A DNA stretch of 64,000 nucleotides from Methanomicrobiales archaeon HGW-Methanomicrobiales-2 (GTDB taxonomy: Archaea; Halobacteriota; Methanomicrobia; Methanomicrobiales; Methanoculleaceae). Shown here piece by piece: positions 21,319 through 29,927 of this stretch (positions within the stretch are counted from its first letter, which is position 1; the number at the start of each line of letters is the position of its first letter). Made by a program: the position numbers and the translations under genes. The notes under the pieces were generated by a model. It was not told the origin of the DNA and ran no database searches. It saw only the letters and a list, made by a program, of their open reading frames with translations. The DNA lies in contig PGYL01000002.1 in NCBI GenBank assembly GCA_002839645.1, forward strand, positions 1 to 64,000, given 5' to 3'.

Positions 21319-22856
21319 GTCGTCTCTCTCCGGAGGGCGATGACGCCCATATCATACAGAATATTCTTCACTTCCTCTTCGTTGATAACGCCCTTGCTGA
21401 TCTCGACCATCTGGGCGAAGTTCTTCACCAGTCCACAGTTCGGACCCTCAGGGGTCTCGCTCGGACAGATCCGGCCCCACTGGGTGGGGTGCAGGTCACG
21501 GGCCTCGAAGTGAGGCTGCGACCGGGAGAGCGGGGAGATGACACGCCGGAGATGCGAGAGCACCGCCATGTGGTCCACCCGGTCCAGGAGCTGCGAGACA
21601 CCGGTGCGCCCGCCCACCCAGTTGCCGGTGGCAAGCGGATGCAGCAGCCGTTCGGTCAGAACGTCCGCGCGCACGGCGGTGCCTATTGAGAGGTCGCGGT
21701 GGCGCATGCTGGCCCGCTCGAGCTGATACTTCACGTCCCGTGTTAAGCGGTTGAGCGAGATCCGGAAGAGGTCTTCCATCAGGTCGCCAGCGAGTTTCAG
21801 TCGCTTGTTCGCGTAGTGGTCCTTATCGTCGATCCGGCGCCGGTCCAGCACCAGATCGAAACATGCCTCGGCCATGCGGCCGAGGAAGTGCGCCTTTGCG
21901 AGGCGGACACCCTCGACTGTCGCACGGTACGTGGGGTCTTCCTCTTTCAAGCCCACCGGCATCAGGTAGTTTAAGTGCGGAAGGAGGTAGTTGTCGAGGA
22001 CAAACTCCGCCCTCTTGCGCTGGTAGTCCTTCGTCTGGTTGGGAGCGAGTTTTTTCCCGACATACATGACGCCGTCGTCAACGGTGTCGCACTCGCTCTC
22101 TTCCAGATTCTGCATCATGAACGTGAGGATCTCCTCGTCGGTCGAGACCGCTTCCACGATGTCGTGGTCGCCCTGGAGCCCCAGCGCCCGCATCAGGTCA
22201 ACGAAACGGAGGTGCCCGGCGACCGAGGGGAACGAGACCTCGAGCAGGTTCTTCCTGTTCCGCTCGACGATCACGAGCGCCCGGTAGCCCCGGTACTGCG
22301 AGAAGACTTTGGCAACGTAGATCCGCTCGTTGTAGCGCTCGGTGAACTCGGTCATGATCTTGTTGGAGGCAAGGTCTTCGAGGGTCATCAGCACCCGCTC
22401 TGTGCCGTTGACGATGAAGTAGGCGCCGGGGTCGAGGGGATCTTCGCCGTGCTCGGTCCGCTCGGCGTCGTTCATGTTGTAGAGGTTGCAGGCGGCCGAA
22501 CCCACCATCACCGGCAGCTGCCCGATGGTGGTGACGATCGGGTCCCGCGGCTCTTCGCCCTGGATGAGCGTCATATCGAGTTGAATGGGTGCCGCATACG
22601 TGAGGTTCCGGAGGCGTGCCTCGCTCGGGAAGAGCTCGGATTGCGACCCGTCCGCCTCACGGACACGGGGTTTTTTCACCTCGATCTTGCCCAGTTCAAC
22701 CCACACGGCCTCTTTTCCCTTCCCACGGGTCTCAATATCGGTCTCGATAACACGTTGTTCGTCGACGACTTTCTGAAGGTTGTACAGGAGGAAGTTATTA
22801 TAAGAGTCTAACTGGTGGCGCGCTACATGCTCCCGTGAAAAATATGCTCTCGACAA
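21315..22856 (-). CDS. rpoB2: DNA-directed RNA polymerase subunit B''
   Basis: N-terminal half of the beta-like subunit, 513 residues from the TTG at 22856, with the protrusion/lobe and fork regions ([20 protein letters not shown] near the C-terminus, followed by [15 protein letters not shown]). The start is uncertain. The reading frame stays open upstream to the rpoH stop and encodes [15 protein letters not shown], and residues before the TTG (DRSVL) look like the usual N-terminus of the family. The frame has no ATG or GTG there; a CTG at 22874 has GGGAG nine bases upstream. The true start may therefore be non-canonical. Confidence 0.96.
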   Translation of the reverse strand: MSRAYFSREHVARHQLDSYNNFLLYNLQKVVDEQRVIETDIETRGKGKEAVWVELGKIEVKKPRVREADGSQSELFPSEARLRNLTYAAPIQLDMTLIQGEEPRDPIVTTIGQLPVMVGSAACNLYNMNDAERTEHGEDPLDPGAYFIVNGTERVLMTLEDLASNKIMTEFTERYNERIYVAKVFSQYRGYRALVIVERNRKNLLEVSFPSVAGHLRFVDLMRALGLQGDHDIVEAVSTDEEILTFMMQNLEESECDTVDDGVMYVGKKLAPNQTKDYQRKRAEFVLDNYLLPHLNYLMPVGLKEEDPTYRATVEGVRLAKAHFLGRMAEACFDLVLDRRRIDDKDHYANKRLKLAGDLMEDLFRISLNRLTRDVKYQLERASMRHRDLSIGTAVRADVLTERLLHPLATGNWVGGRTGVSQLLDRVDHMAVLSHLRRVISPLSRSQPHFEARDLHPTQWGRICPSETPEGPNCGLVKNFAQMVEISKGVINEEEVKNILYDMGVIALRRETT

Positions 22857-22898
22857 AACACTTCTGTCTAACAGATGGATCAGCTCCCGGCCTCTGAA

Positions 22899-23150
22899 TT
22901 ATTTCTTTGGTCTCTTCACAACGAGCCTGTAGGCTTCGGCTCTGCCTGCCGTGCGACTGTCTCGAGTGATCCGGATGACGTTCCCGACATCGCCCCCGAT
23001 AGCCTTTACTGCAGGATCGTCATGATACATTTTTGGCAGTTGCTCTAAAGAGATGTGGTACGTCGCAAGAAGGTTCGTGACCTCTTCTCCGTCCATAATC
23101 TGATGGTCCGGAACCATCTCATGGCTAAGTACGTCAAGTGAAGTGCCCAT
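22899..23150 (-). CDS. rpoH: DNA-directed RNA polymerase subunit H
   Basis: Archaeal homologue of the Rpb5 C-terminal domain, 83 residues; helps form the polymerase lower jaw. [14 protein letters not shown] at about residues 9-22 and the C-terminal [19 protein letters not shown] are family hallmarks. ATG 23150 was chosen over GTG 23165 because the GTG lies inside the ribosome site GGTGAGGTG. It is the first gene of the polymerase operon, lying 78 bases downstream of tRNA-Lys on the same strand, so the tRNA and rpoH may share a transcript. Confidence 0.94.
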   Translation of the reverse strand: MGTSLDVLSHEMVPDHQIMDGEEVTNLLATYHISLEQLPKMYHDDPAVKAIGGDVGNVIRITRDSRTAGRAEAYRLVVKRPKK

Positions 23151-23228
23151 CGCCCTACACCTCACCGACGAAAAAGTTGCGTATCAATGCATCACCTTGT
23201 TAAAATCCATAGACATCGCCCATGGCAA

Positions 23229-23302
23229 CGGGCCCAAGGGGATTTGAACCCCCGACCACCTGGTTAAAAGCCAGGCGCTCTACCTAACTGAGCTATAGAC
23301 CC
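23229..23302 (-). tRNA. tRNA-Lys (anticodon TTT)
   Basis: Folds as a standard cloverleaf: acceptor GGGTCTA pairs with TGGGCCC (two G-U pairs), anticodon stem CCTGG/CCAGG around the loop CTTTTAA, and a T arm with GGTTCAAATCC. The 3' CCA is not encoded. There is no intron. Confidence 0.96.
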
Positions 23303-23341
23303 CGCTCGTACTGCCATCCAGCATTATTACAACGCGAGAAT

Positions 23342-23357
23342 AGTATAAATAATTTAC
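23342..23357 (-). promoter_or_regulatory. TATA-like box before tRNA-Lys and the polymerase operon
   Basis: GTAAATTATTTATACT on the minus strand, about 40-55 bases before the tRNA 5' end, in an AT-rich stretch; probably drives tRNA-Lys and possibly rpoH and the genes after it. Confidence 0.55.
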
Positions 23358-23457
23358 TTGCAGGCGTATCATATCATTCGCAGTCTAACGATATAAACTT
23401 TTCAATACGCCACCCGTTGCAGGCCTACCGGAATGTTTAATGCCCTCAGAATATCCT

Positions 23458-23466
23458 GTTTATAGG
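23458..23466 (+). promoter_or_regulatory. TATA-like box of the PsiE-like gene
   Basis: GTTTATAGG 27-35 bases before ATG 23493, which would give a nearly leaderless transcript. Confidence 0.45.
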
Positions 23467-23492
23467 TATATTCTCCCGGACAGGGTGCCCGC

Positions 23493-23924
23493 ATGAGTCC
23501 CTTGAAAAACCGTGCCGATGCGGCCATATCTGCCATATCATGGGTGACGCTGGGCGTATACCTGCTCATCGCCGCCTCACTCTCCCTGCTCGCGATCTTC
23601 TCCTTCTACGACGTTATCCTGCAGGTAGCGGCGCTCATCTATACCGAGGATATGACGCAGGGTGTGCTCCAGGTGCTGCACGCGCTCCTCCTGACCCTCA
23701 TCATCGTAGAGATCCTGGAGACCGTCACGGTGTACTTCAGGACCAACAGGGTACAGGTGACACCGATCCTGATCGCGGGCATCACCGCAATGGTGCGGCG
23801 GGTGCTGACCTTCGGGGTTGAACCCGTCGCGCCCCTCGACATCGGCATGACGCTTGTCGCCATCCTCGTGCTGACGATCGCGATTGTCTTTATCGGGAGA
23901 CAGGAACGCGCGGATAATTATTAG
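23493..23924 (+). CDS. PsiE-family membrane protein
   Basis: 143-residue inner-membrane protein with four predicted helices at about 15-38, 55-77, 87-104 and 116-136, matching the PsiE (phosphate-starvation-inducible) family in length and topology. The conserved VEILETVTVYFRTN between helices 2 and 3 is typical. Its biochemical role is unknown in any organism, and phosphate control cannot be inferred here. It stands alone between the tRNA-Lys/polymerase unit and the signalling pair on the opposite strand. Confidence 0.8.
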   Translation: MSPLKNRADAAISAISWVTLGVYLLIAASLSLLAIFSFYDVILQVAALIYTEDMTQGVLQVLHALLLTLIIVEILETVTVYFRTNRVQVTPILIAGITAMVRRVLTFGVEPVAPLDIGMTLVAILVLTIAIVFIGRQERADNY

Positions 23925-24048
23925 GGGGGCCGGAAGAAGAGAAGGAGCCCGGAAGGTTGCCCGGACCCGCCTGCCGCCTCATGATTCTTCGCAACCGCAA
24001 GCGCGCCGGTCCGGGAAGGGCCCCTTCAGAGCAGGGAAACGAGGTCGA

Positions 24049-24687
24049 TCAATGGGCCTCGAAGAGATCTGCAAACTGGGCCCGGACCTGGTTCAGGCGC
24101 TCTTCCTGGAGCCTGATGCTTGCTGCCATGCTCTTAATGGCCCTCGTGATGTCCTCACCCATTCCCGCCCGGGCGTCCTTGATGCTGTAGGTGGTCTCCA
24201 GGATCTTCAGGAGGCGCCTGTTGATATCGACACTTTTGGAAAGGCGTTCGTATTCATCGACAATCCGGGGGTCCACGCCGGCCTCGCGCGCCCGCTTGAT
24301 GTCAGCGGCGATGGAATGTCGGCGTGCCAGCACGTGCTCGATGGCCTCGTAGAGTTGATGGTGGGTGGTGGGTTTGAGGATGTAGTCCTCGATGTAAGCG
24401 CCGTATTCGTTGGCCTCCTCGGGCGTGAGGGGTTTGGCGGTCAACATGAGGACGGGGATATCCCGTGTCGCGGGGTTGGTCTTGATCCTCCCGAGCGTCT
24501 CCCAGCCATCCATCGGCTCCATCATGATATCCAGAAGGACCAGATCCGGGGGGGTCGCATTCAGGACCTCCAGACACTCCTCGCCGCTAAAGGCGGTGAT
24601 CGGCCTGTATCCACCACGCTCCAGCATGGTAACAAAAACATCGACGATCATGGGGCTATCATCGACAGCCAGTATTGTGTACATCAC
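24049..24687 (-). CDS. Response regulator with C-terminal helical domain
   Basis: Receiver domain at residues 1-125 with the acidic pocket VDD at 8-10, phospho-acceptor Asp in LVLLDIMMEPMDGW at about residue 54, the Thr in LMLTAKP and Lys in YILKP. The C-terminal 85 residues are predicted helical with coiled-coil character and contain no DNA-binding motif, so output is probably protein interaction. It overlaps the upstream roadblock gene by 4 bases, and the two probably act as one signalling unit. No histidine kinase lies next to it. Confidence 0.9.
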   Translation of the reverse strand: MMYTILAVDDSPMIVDVFVTMLERGGYRPITAFSGEECLEVLNATPPDLVLLDIMMEPMDGWETLGRIKTNPATRDIPVLMLTAKPLTPEEANEYGAYIEDYILKPTTHHQLYEAIEHVLARRHSIAADIKRAREAGVDPRIVDEYERLSKSVDINRRLLKILETTYSIKDARAGMGEDITRAIKSMAASIRLQEERLNQVRAQFADLFEAH

Positions 24688-25061
24688 GCCTCCTCTCCGA
24701 TTCTGACGGCTATATCTGATAACTGTCTCTGTACCCTTGGGAGATCTACAGACTTATCTATTACCGCTGTGATCAGGGTGGCCTCCCCGGCACTCAGAAT
24801 GAGGATTGTAGCGTTGGCCGCGGTGATCGTGACCATAGACGGCCGCTCTATGTTGGCACTGCCACAGGCCGCCTCCGCCGATGCAATGACCGTTGCACAC
24901 ATCGCTGCGAAAAGAGACGACGAAAGGCCCCCTTCCGGGAAGTATTTGCCCAGAATTATGCCCTCACTGGATACGAGGGCGCATGCAGCGACACCGACGA
25001 CGGATCGGATCTCATCGATGCGCCTATAGGCGCTCTCTTCCACGAAGGGATGAAAACTCAT
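24684..25061 (-). CDS. Roadblock/LC7-domain protein
   Basis: 125-residue protein of the roadblock/LC7 fold (alpha-beta sandwich that dimerises and binds small GTPases or other signalling partners). The pattern of a helix, then VVGVAACALVSSEGIILGKY and the late strand ATILILSAGEATLITAVI fits the family. It is translationally coupled to the response regulator. Archaeal roadblock proteins often sit beside Ras-like GTPases, but none is found here, so the partner may be the response regulator itself. Confidence 0.82.
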   Translation of the reverse strand: MSFHPFVEESAYRRIDEIRSVVGVAACALVSSEGIILGKYFPEGGLSSSLFAAMCATVIASAEAACGSANIERPSMVTITAANATILILSAGEATLITAVIDKSVDLPRVQRQLSDIAVRIGEEA

Positions 25062-25376
25062 CAGATTAACCCCAATATATCTTATTGAGATATCTTCGTC
25101 GCATCATATATCAATATCGAATCAGTATTGCCCCAGGCCTGCCTTCGACTCGTTTTTCGCCACACATAAAGGGGGATCGCTGCTGCCGCGGATCAAAAAT
25201 CCTTACGGTATCCGCACGGGACTAAATCGAGGGAGCACCTTCGGGCGCTTATCCGCAGGATTTGCCCGCTAAGCGGCGCATCGTGGTTCTAAAAACACAA
25301 TTAAGTCCCGCTAGCTCCAAAATCAAACAAATAAGTTTAAGTTTGACTACTACGATCTATCCTTGAGACGGTTTTG
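25062..25376. other. Gene-free divergent spacer between roadblock gene and minD
   Basis: About 315 bases without a supportable gene. It holds AT-rich promoter-like patches for both flanking genes (TTGATATATGATG for the minus side near 25105; TAAGTTTAAGTTTGA near 25332 for minD) and a short perfect palindrome CCGCTAAGCGG near 25267. No RNA gene is recognised. Confidence 0.5.
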
Positions 25377-26162
25377 ATGATCAGGGCCTACACCATCGCC
25401 TCCGGGAAAGGCGGAACAGGGAAGACGACCGTCACGGCAAACCTGGGAACAGCGCTGGCTCAACACGGCAGGGAGACCTGCATTGTTGATATGGACATAG
25501 GTATGGCCAACCTCGGGCTGGTGCTGGGGCTCGCAGAGACGCCGGTCACGCTCCACGAGGTCCTGGCAGGAGAGGCGCGGATCCAGGATGCAATGTACGA
25601 GGGGCCGTACGGCCTCAAGGTCGTGCCGAGTGGCCTGTCGCTCCGGGGGTTTCAGAGCGCAGACCCCGAGCGGCTCAAAGATGTCATGTGCGATCTCACC
25701 GATCGCTGTGACTTTCTTTTCTTTGATGCGCCTGCCGGCATCGGCACTGATGCAGTTGTACCACTCACCGTGGCAGACGAGGTTCTGCTGGTTGTGAACC
25801 CTGAGATCTCCTCGCTCGTGGATGCCTTAAAGATCAAGATCCTGACGGAGATGATCGGCGGCACCGTCGGTGGGGCTATCCTCAACCGGGCAACCCTGGA
25901 AGAGAATGATCAGGATCGGAGAAAGATCGAGAAGAATCTTGGTGTGTCTATCATCGATACGATTCCCGAAGACGCAAATGTACGGAGGGCAGCAGCGGCT
26001 AGGACTCCGGTTGTCGTCAAATCACCAGGATCCGAATCGTCAAAAGCGTTCCGAAGAATTGCAGCCTCACTGGCGGGCTTCCCGGTCCAGGAAGAGCCCC
26101 AGGAAGTACAGGAAGGGTTTGTCGAGCGGTTTGCCCGCGCACTATTCAGGAGAGAACCATGA
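25377..26162 (+). CDS. minD: MinD/ParA-family cell-division ATPase
   Basis: P-loop ATPase of the MinD/ParA group that dimerises on ATP and positions or partitions cargo, often on the membrane. The deviant Walker A GGTGKTT (in ASGKGGTGKTT) is at residues 9-19, switch I DMDIGMANLG follows at about 40-49, and Walker B is FLFFDAPAG. The length of 261 residues is normal; the C-terminus (RFARALFRREP) could form a short amphipathic membrane-targeting helix. ATG 25377 was preferred over the TTG directly before it. It overlaps a tiny membrane-protein gene, suggesting a dedicated membrane partner. Confidence 0.92.
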   Translation: MIRAYTIASGKGGTGKTTVTANLGTALAQHGRETCIVDMDIGMANLGLVLGLAETPVTLHEVLAGEARIQDAMYEGPYGLKVVPSGLSLRGFQSADPERLKDVMCDLTDRCDFLFFDAPAGIGTDAVVPLTVADEVLLVVNPEISSLVDALKIKILTEMIGGTVGGAILNRATLEENDQDRRKIEKNLGVSIIDTIPEDANVRRAAAARTPVVVKSPGSESSKAFRRIAASLAGFPVQEEPQEVQEGFVERFARALFRREP

Positions 26163-26362
26163 TGACTGATATTAATGCGATCATGATAGTCTTGCTCTCG
26201 GTAACCATCATCTGCCTGCTGTTTATTATGTACGTGATGTACGTGCGCATCCAGCAGCTCCTCACGGAGGTCAATGCGTTGACGGGCAGAATGGAGATCA
26301 CCGGCAGTGAACTGGAACAGTTGACACGAAGCGTCGAGGAGTACAAAAACATGCGAATATAG
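26159..26362 (+). CDS. Small membrane coiled-coil partner of MinD
   Basis: 67 residues: one membrane helix at about 8-30 (IMIVLLSVTIICLLFIMYVM), then a charged helix of some 35 residues with heptad-like leucines, likely a cytoplasmic coiled coil. The ATG overlaps the minD stop (ATGA), so it is coupled to minD. Such bitopic proteins could anchor or regulate the ATPase, as MinC/MinE-like partners do in bacteria, but no homology to those is visible. The family is not recognised. Confidence 0.75.
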   Translation: MMTDINAIMIVLLSVTIICLLFIMYVMYVRIQQLLTEVNALTGRMEITGSELEQLTRSVEEYKNMRI

Positions 26363-26426
26363 AAGGGCTGATCCCCGCCCCCCTAAGCGAAGATATATGT
26401 GCAATCCGAGCACATATTATGAGAGA

Positions 26427-26500
26427 GGGGCCATAGGGTAGCCTGGCCATCCTAGGAGACTGGGGGTCTTCTGACCTGCGTTCAAATCGCAGTGGCCCCA
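26427..26500 (+). tRNA. tRNA-Pro (anticodon GGG)
   Basis: Acceptor GGGGCCA pairs with TGGCCCC, followed by discriminator A. Anticodon stem GGAGA/TCTTC encloses CTGGGGG with anticodon GGG, and the T arm is CTGCG-TTCAAAT-CGCAG. CCA is not encoded. There is no intron. Confidence 0.92.
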
Positions 26501-26542
26501 TCAGACCATTTTTTCTCTTCCCCGGAACCAGTTATCTGCAGT

Positions 26543-27400
26543 ATGAGATTCTATCCGGGCTGTACGGATTGCCTGATCAGCCGTGTCGAGTATGAAAGCA
26601 GACTCTGTACCGATGATTCGGCGCGCGTAGGGGAGACCGTCAGGGCGTGCCGGGATCTTCTCCGGCGCAGCTCCGCCGACCAGGTGCCCGCACCCGTCAT
26701 CGCGAGCCGGGTACATCGACTTGCCTACCGGATGATCGGCGACGCCGACCCTTACCGGTCGTTGAAGAAGGCCAACAATGAGGATGCAGCGGCGGTCTGC
26801 CGGAGGGTGCGCGGCGATCTCTCGACGTTCCATGACCTCGTGCTTGCGTCGGTCATCGGCAACACGCTGGACTACGGTTCGAAAGCCCATACTGTCACCG
26901 ACAACTTCGTTGAGTTCTTTCGCCGGGAGTTTGCGGCGGGACTGACCGTTGACGATACCGGCGCGATAGAAGCCCTCACCTCCCGGGTGGTCTACCTCGC
27001 CGACAACTGCGGGGAGATCGTCTTTGACGCCCTCCTCGCCGATTACCTCAGGAAGAACGGATCGCACGTCACCTTTGCCGTCCGGGGCGCGCCGATCTTA
27101 AACGACGCGACGATGGAGGATGCGGTGGCGCTCGGGCTCGACCACCGGGTCGACCTGCTCACCGCCACCACGGACGGCATCGCCGAACTCGGCCTGAACC
27201 GGGAACTCATCCCGCCCCCCCTTGCCGACGCTCTCGACCGTGCAACGCTCGTCATCGCCAAGGGCATGGCCAACTACGAATCGCTCTCCGATGAACGCGA
27301 CCTCCCGCCCGTGGCGTACCTGATGTCGGTCAAGTGCGGCCCGATCGGCGCGGACATCGGGATCCCGGTCGGCTCCCGGGTCGCTCTCCTCCGCGAGTGA
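26543..27400 (+). CDS. DUF89 (ARMT1-like) metal-dependent phosphatase
   Basis: 285-residue member of the DUF89 family, whose characterised members are metal-dependent damage-control phosphatases acting on reactive phosphometabolites. N-terminal CTDCL and the metal-site stretch YLADNCGEIVFD at about 154-165, followed by FAVRGAPILNDATMEDA, are hallmarks; the late VIAKGMANYESL is also typical. The substrate is unknown. ATG 26543 follows tRNA-Pro by 42 bases; the open frame extends back into the tRNA, so the upstream starts are rejected. Confidence 0.87.
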   Translation: MRFYPGCTDCLISRVEYESRLCTDDSARVGETVRACRDLLRRSSADQVPAPVIASRVHRLAYRMIGDADPYRSLKKANNEDAAAVCRRVRGDLSTFHDLVLASVIGNTLDYGSKAHTVTDNFVEFFRREFAAGLTVDDTGAIEALTSRVVYLADNCGEIVFDALLADYLRKNGSHVTFAVRGAPILNDATMEDAVALGLDHRVDLLTATTDGIAELGLNRELIPPPLADALDRATLVIAKGMANYESLSDERDLPPVAYLMSVKCGPIGADIGIPVGSRVALLRE

Positions 27401-28057
27401 GCCCCGGGGACCCCGGTCCCCGCGCTGCCGGGGGGTTCTCCCGGTCACCGCCTGACAACCCCGGGTGCATATAAAGACCTGGGCCGTGATTTCCCGAGAA
27501 ACCATCCATCCTTTTGCTTAAAAGAGAGAAATAAAAGATCCATTTGGCATTCAGGCCAATTTATTTGCCGATATAATTAGAGGAAAATAATATATAATTG
27601 GCTCAATAGATACTGGATCGGGGAAAGACCACGCCCAGCGATCAGCAGTCATTCAATTCCATCAGCAACTACCACATCCAATCACCCCCATTCACACACC
27701 CAATCAGACCATACCTACCAGAGCGATACGAGGGTTCGGTCAGGGGCATACAGTGCCCCTGCACCAGCGTTCAGCGATCACAAGGTGTAACACACCGGAC
27801 CATGGAGTCTTCGGGTGTGGTCCCCCACCTCATTCCGTGAGGCCAAACCCCACCTCATTTTTTTCGGACCAGTCCTCAAGGAATCCTGCCAGACATTACG
27901 ATTGAGCCCCGGCGATACCCGGGGCGTAACCTGCCATCGGCACTCATGTTGTACGAGGAGAATAAACGGCCGGACACCAGACGGTCGCGCAACAGACTAT
28001 AGCCATGCCGGGCGATGCCAGAAAAGAACCCTGAAGAGATGAGGAGCCTCGCGCCCC
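27401..28057. other. Gene-free region with promoter-like and structured elements
   Basis: 657 bases with no credible protein gene. From left to right it holds a TATA-like GCATATAAAG near 27467, a hairpin TTGGC-ATTCAG-GCCAA near 27546, strong AT boxes at about 27570-27600, a G-poor tract and then several hairpins ending in T7 (see the candidate RNA). Beyond 27870 nothing is recognised. Confidence 0.6.
27610..27864 (+). ncRNA. Candidate structured noncoding RNA
   Basis: The locus begins just after a TATA-like block (AATAATATATAATT, 27583-27596). A 70-base tract at 27651-27720 has only two G, suggesting an unpaired linker. Then follow CAGGGGCA-TACAG-TGCCCCTG (27741-27761, perfect 8-bp stem), GGTGT/ACACC, GGACCA...TGGTCC and CCTCA-TTCCG-TGAGG, and finally a T7 run at 27858-27864. 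CAGCGATCA occurs at 27636 and again at 27772. It does not match the conserved cores of RNase P, SRP RNA or box C/D RNAs that I can recall. Boundaries and strand are inferred. Confidence 0.5.
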
Positions 28058-29272
28058 TCACCCGAAGATCTTTTTGGACATCTCCAGCGCCTCGATGGCG
28101 GGCATCTTCTTCCCGGTCAGGAACTCGATAGCCGCCCCCCCACCGGTGGAGATGTGCGTGAACTCGCCCTCGAGGCCGAGCCGCTCGATGGCCGCGCCGG
28201 AGTGCCCGCCGCCTACAACCGAGAACTCCACAGTGGAGGCCGCCTTGAAGATTTCGAAGGTGCCGACGCCGAACGCTTCCTCCTCAAAGAGGCCTGCCGG
28301 CCCGTTCACCACGACCGTCCCGGACCCCGAGATCTCCTGCGAGAGGAGGTTTATCGACTCGCTCCCGATGTCAAGCACCTGGGCATCCTCGGGGACGGCA
28401 TCTACCGGGTACTCGACCCGTTCGCCATTCTCGCGGACGGCGACCGAGTGCGGCAGAGAGAGTCGGTCCCGATAGGTCTCAAGGAGGTCTTTTGCCGTAT
28501 CGACCTCGTCCCGGTAACCCAGTTGATCGATCAACTGGGTGGAAGGCCGGCCGATATCGTAGCCTGCCGCGAGCAGGAAGACGTTTCCTACCACACCTAC
28601 CACGATGACGCGGTCGGCCGTCCCCCGCTCGAGGACGTTCTCTGCGACCGCTATCGAGTCATCCACCTTTGTCCCGCCGAGCACGAAGGTGACGGGGCGT
28701 GGAGCTCCGGTAAAAACCCGGGAGAGATTCGCGACCTCCTTTTCCATCAGGAGGCCACCGACCGACGGGAGCGCGAGCGGCAGCCCCACGATCGACGGCT
28801 GTGACCGGTGGGCCGTCCCGAAGGCGTCGTTGACGTAGAAATCGGCCATCGACGCCAATCTCCGGACAAGGAGGGTCTTCTTCGCCTCCTCCGGCTTTAA
28901 CGTCAGGTTCTCCTCGGCGGCAAACCGGAGGTTCTCAAGCATCAGGACGTCTCCGCGCTTTGCGTTCCGGATCTCCTCACGGGCGCACCGCCCGAAGATA
29001 TCCTCGACGTATGTCACCGTGCGGCCGAGCAGCCGCTCCAGTTTCGCCGCGTGCGCCTCAAGCGTCGTAAAGTCCTTCTTGCCGGGCCTGCTCTGGTGCG
29101 TGAGGACGACAAGCCGCGCATCCTCGAGCGCCTGCACCGTCGGCAGGTGCTCCCGGAACCGTTTGTCATCCAGAATCTGGTTTGACGAGGGGTTGATGGG
29201 AGAGTTGAAATCAACCCGCAGCATCACCGTTCCCGTCAACTTCCCAGCATCAGCGAGCGTACCGATCTCCAC
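28058..29272 (-). CDS. pgk: Phosphoglycerate kinase
   Basis: Interconverts 1,3-bisphosphoglycerate and 3-phosphoglycerate with ATP/ADP in gluconeogenesis. The N-terminal substrate-binding MLRVDFNSP is at about 17-25, THQSRPGKKDF near 58, LENLRFAAEEN near 111 and the C-terminal nucleotide loop TGGGAAIEFL. 404 residues, archaeal type. The start is a GTG at 29272 with AGGTGAT upstream. It lies only 22 bases after atpD on the same strand and could be the last gene of the ATP synthase transcript. Confidence 0.96.
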   Translation of the reverse strand: MEIGTLADAGKLTGTVMLRVDFNSPINPSSNQILDDKRFREHLPTVQALEDARLVVLTHQSRPGKKDFTTLEAHAAKLERLLGRTVTYVEDIFGRCAREEIRNAKRGDVLMLENLRFAAEENLTLKPEEAKKTLLVRRLASMADFYVNDAFGTAHRSQPSIVGLPLALPSVGGLLMEKEVANLSRVFTGAPRPVTFVLGGTKVDDSIAVAENVLERGTADRVIVVGVVGNVFLLAAGYDIGRPSTQLIDQLGYRDEVDTAKDLLETYRDRLSLPHSVAVRENGERVEYPVDAVPEDAQVLDIGSESINLLSQEISGSGTVVVNGPAGLFEEEAFGVGTFEIFKAASTVEFSVVGGGHSGAAIERLGLEGEFTHISTGGGAAIEFLTGKKMPAIEALEMSKKIFG

Positions 29273-29294
29273 CGGGTATCACCTGTTCCCTTGA

Positions 29295-29921
29295 TCAGGC
29301 GCTCCGCGCCTTAACCCTTTTCAGGCGGAAGAGCTCCTCACGTTCCATCTCATCGAGCCGCATCTTGATAAAGTCTCTGGCCTCGGTGAGTTCGGGAATC
29401 ACCTTGAATTCGAGCGCGTTCACGCGCCGCTTGGTGCCCTCGATCTCATCGAGCAGCCGCTTCATGGTCGTCTCGATCTCGGCAGCCTCGATGATGGCCT
29501 CGAGCAGGTTCTCAAACGACTCCGCGGTCTCGTCGATGACGGCGGAGGTGCCGAGCACCCCGTAGCCACGGTCAAGGACGCCCTTCCGGACCGAAGACGA
29601 CTGGATCTGCGGGACGACGACGCCCATGATATTCTTGCTCGTTAAGGAGATGGCGGGGACGTCCGCCGTCGAGAAGGCGGCGGCCTTCACCCCAACCGCA
29701 CCCTCGACCGTCTCGGCGAGAGCGATCATCTCCATCGCACGCGCATACCGTTCCAGCAGTGCACCACGGCTGTCTTTAGCCTGCTGCAGCACCTTGAAGA
29801 ACTCCAGGATCAGCCCATCGCGCTTCATCTTGAGGATGTTATAGCCGCGCTCCGAGAGCTTGATCCTTCGCTTGATGTTGATCAGTTCCGAACGGGTCGG
29901 CTTGATATCTCGCAGCGCCAT
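29295..29921 (-). CDS. atpD: A-type ATP synthase subunit D
   Basis: Central rotor stalk subunit, 208 residues, almost entirely helical: long N- and C-terminal coiled coils with a less regular middle. RDIKPTRSELINIKRRI at the start and RVNALEFKVIPEL near residue 168 are family hallmarks. ATG 29921 has GGGGT 9 bases upstream; a GTG two codons earlier is the alternative. It is the last synthase gene, directly after atpB. Confidence 0.95.
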   Translation of the reverse strand: MALRDIKPTRSELINIKRRIKLSERGYNILKMKRDGLILEFFKVLQQAKDSRGALLERYARAMEMIALAETVEGAVGVKAAAFSTADVPAISLTSKNIMGVVVPQIQSSSVRKGVLDRGYGVLGTSAVIDETAESFENLLEAIIEAAEIETTMKRLLDEIEGTKRRVNALEFKVIPELTEARDFIKMRLDEMEREELFRLKRVKARSA

Positions 29922-29927
29922 GGACAC

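Noticed and set aside
27815-28042. 75-codon plus-strand frame in the long gap
   Set aside because: Starts within the hairpin region, Arg/Thr-rich, no ribosome site.
27401-28057. RNase P RNA or SRP RNA in the large gap
   Set aside because: The universally conserved core sequences of both RNAs are missing on either strand.
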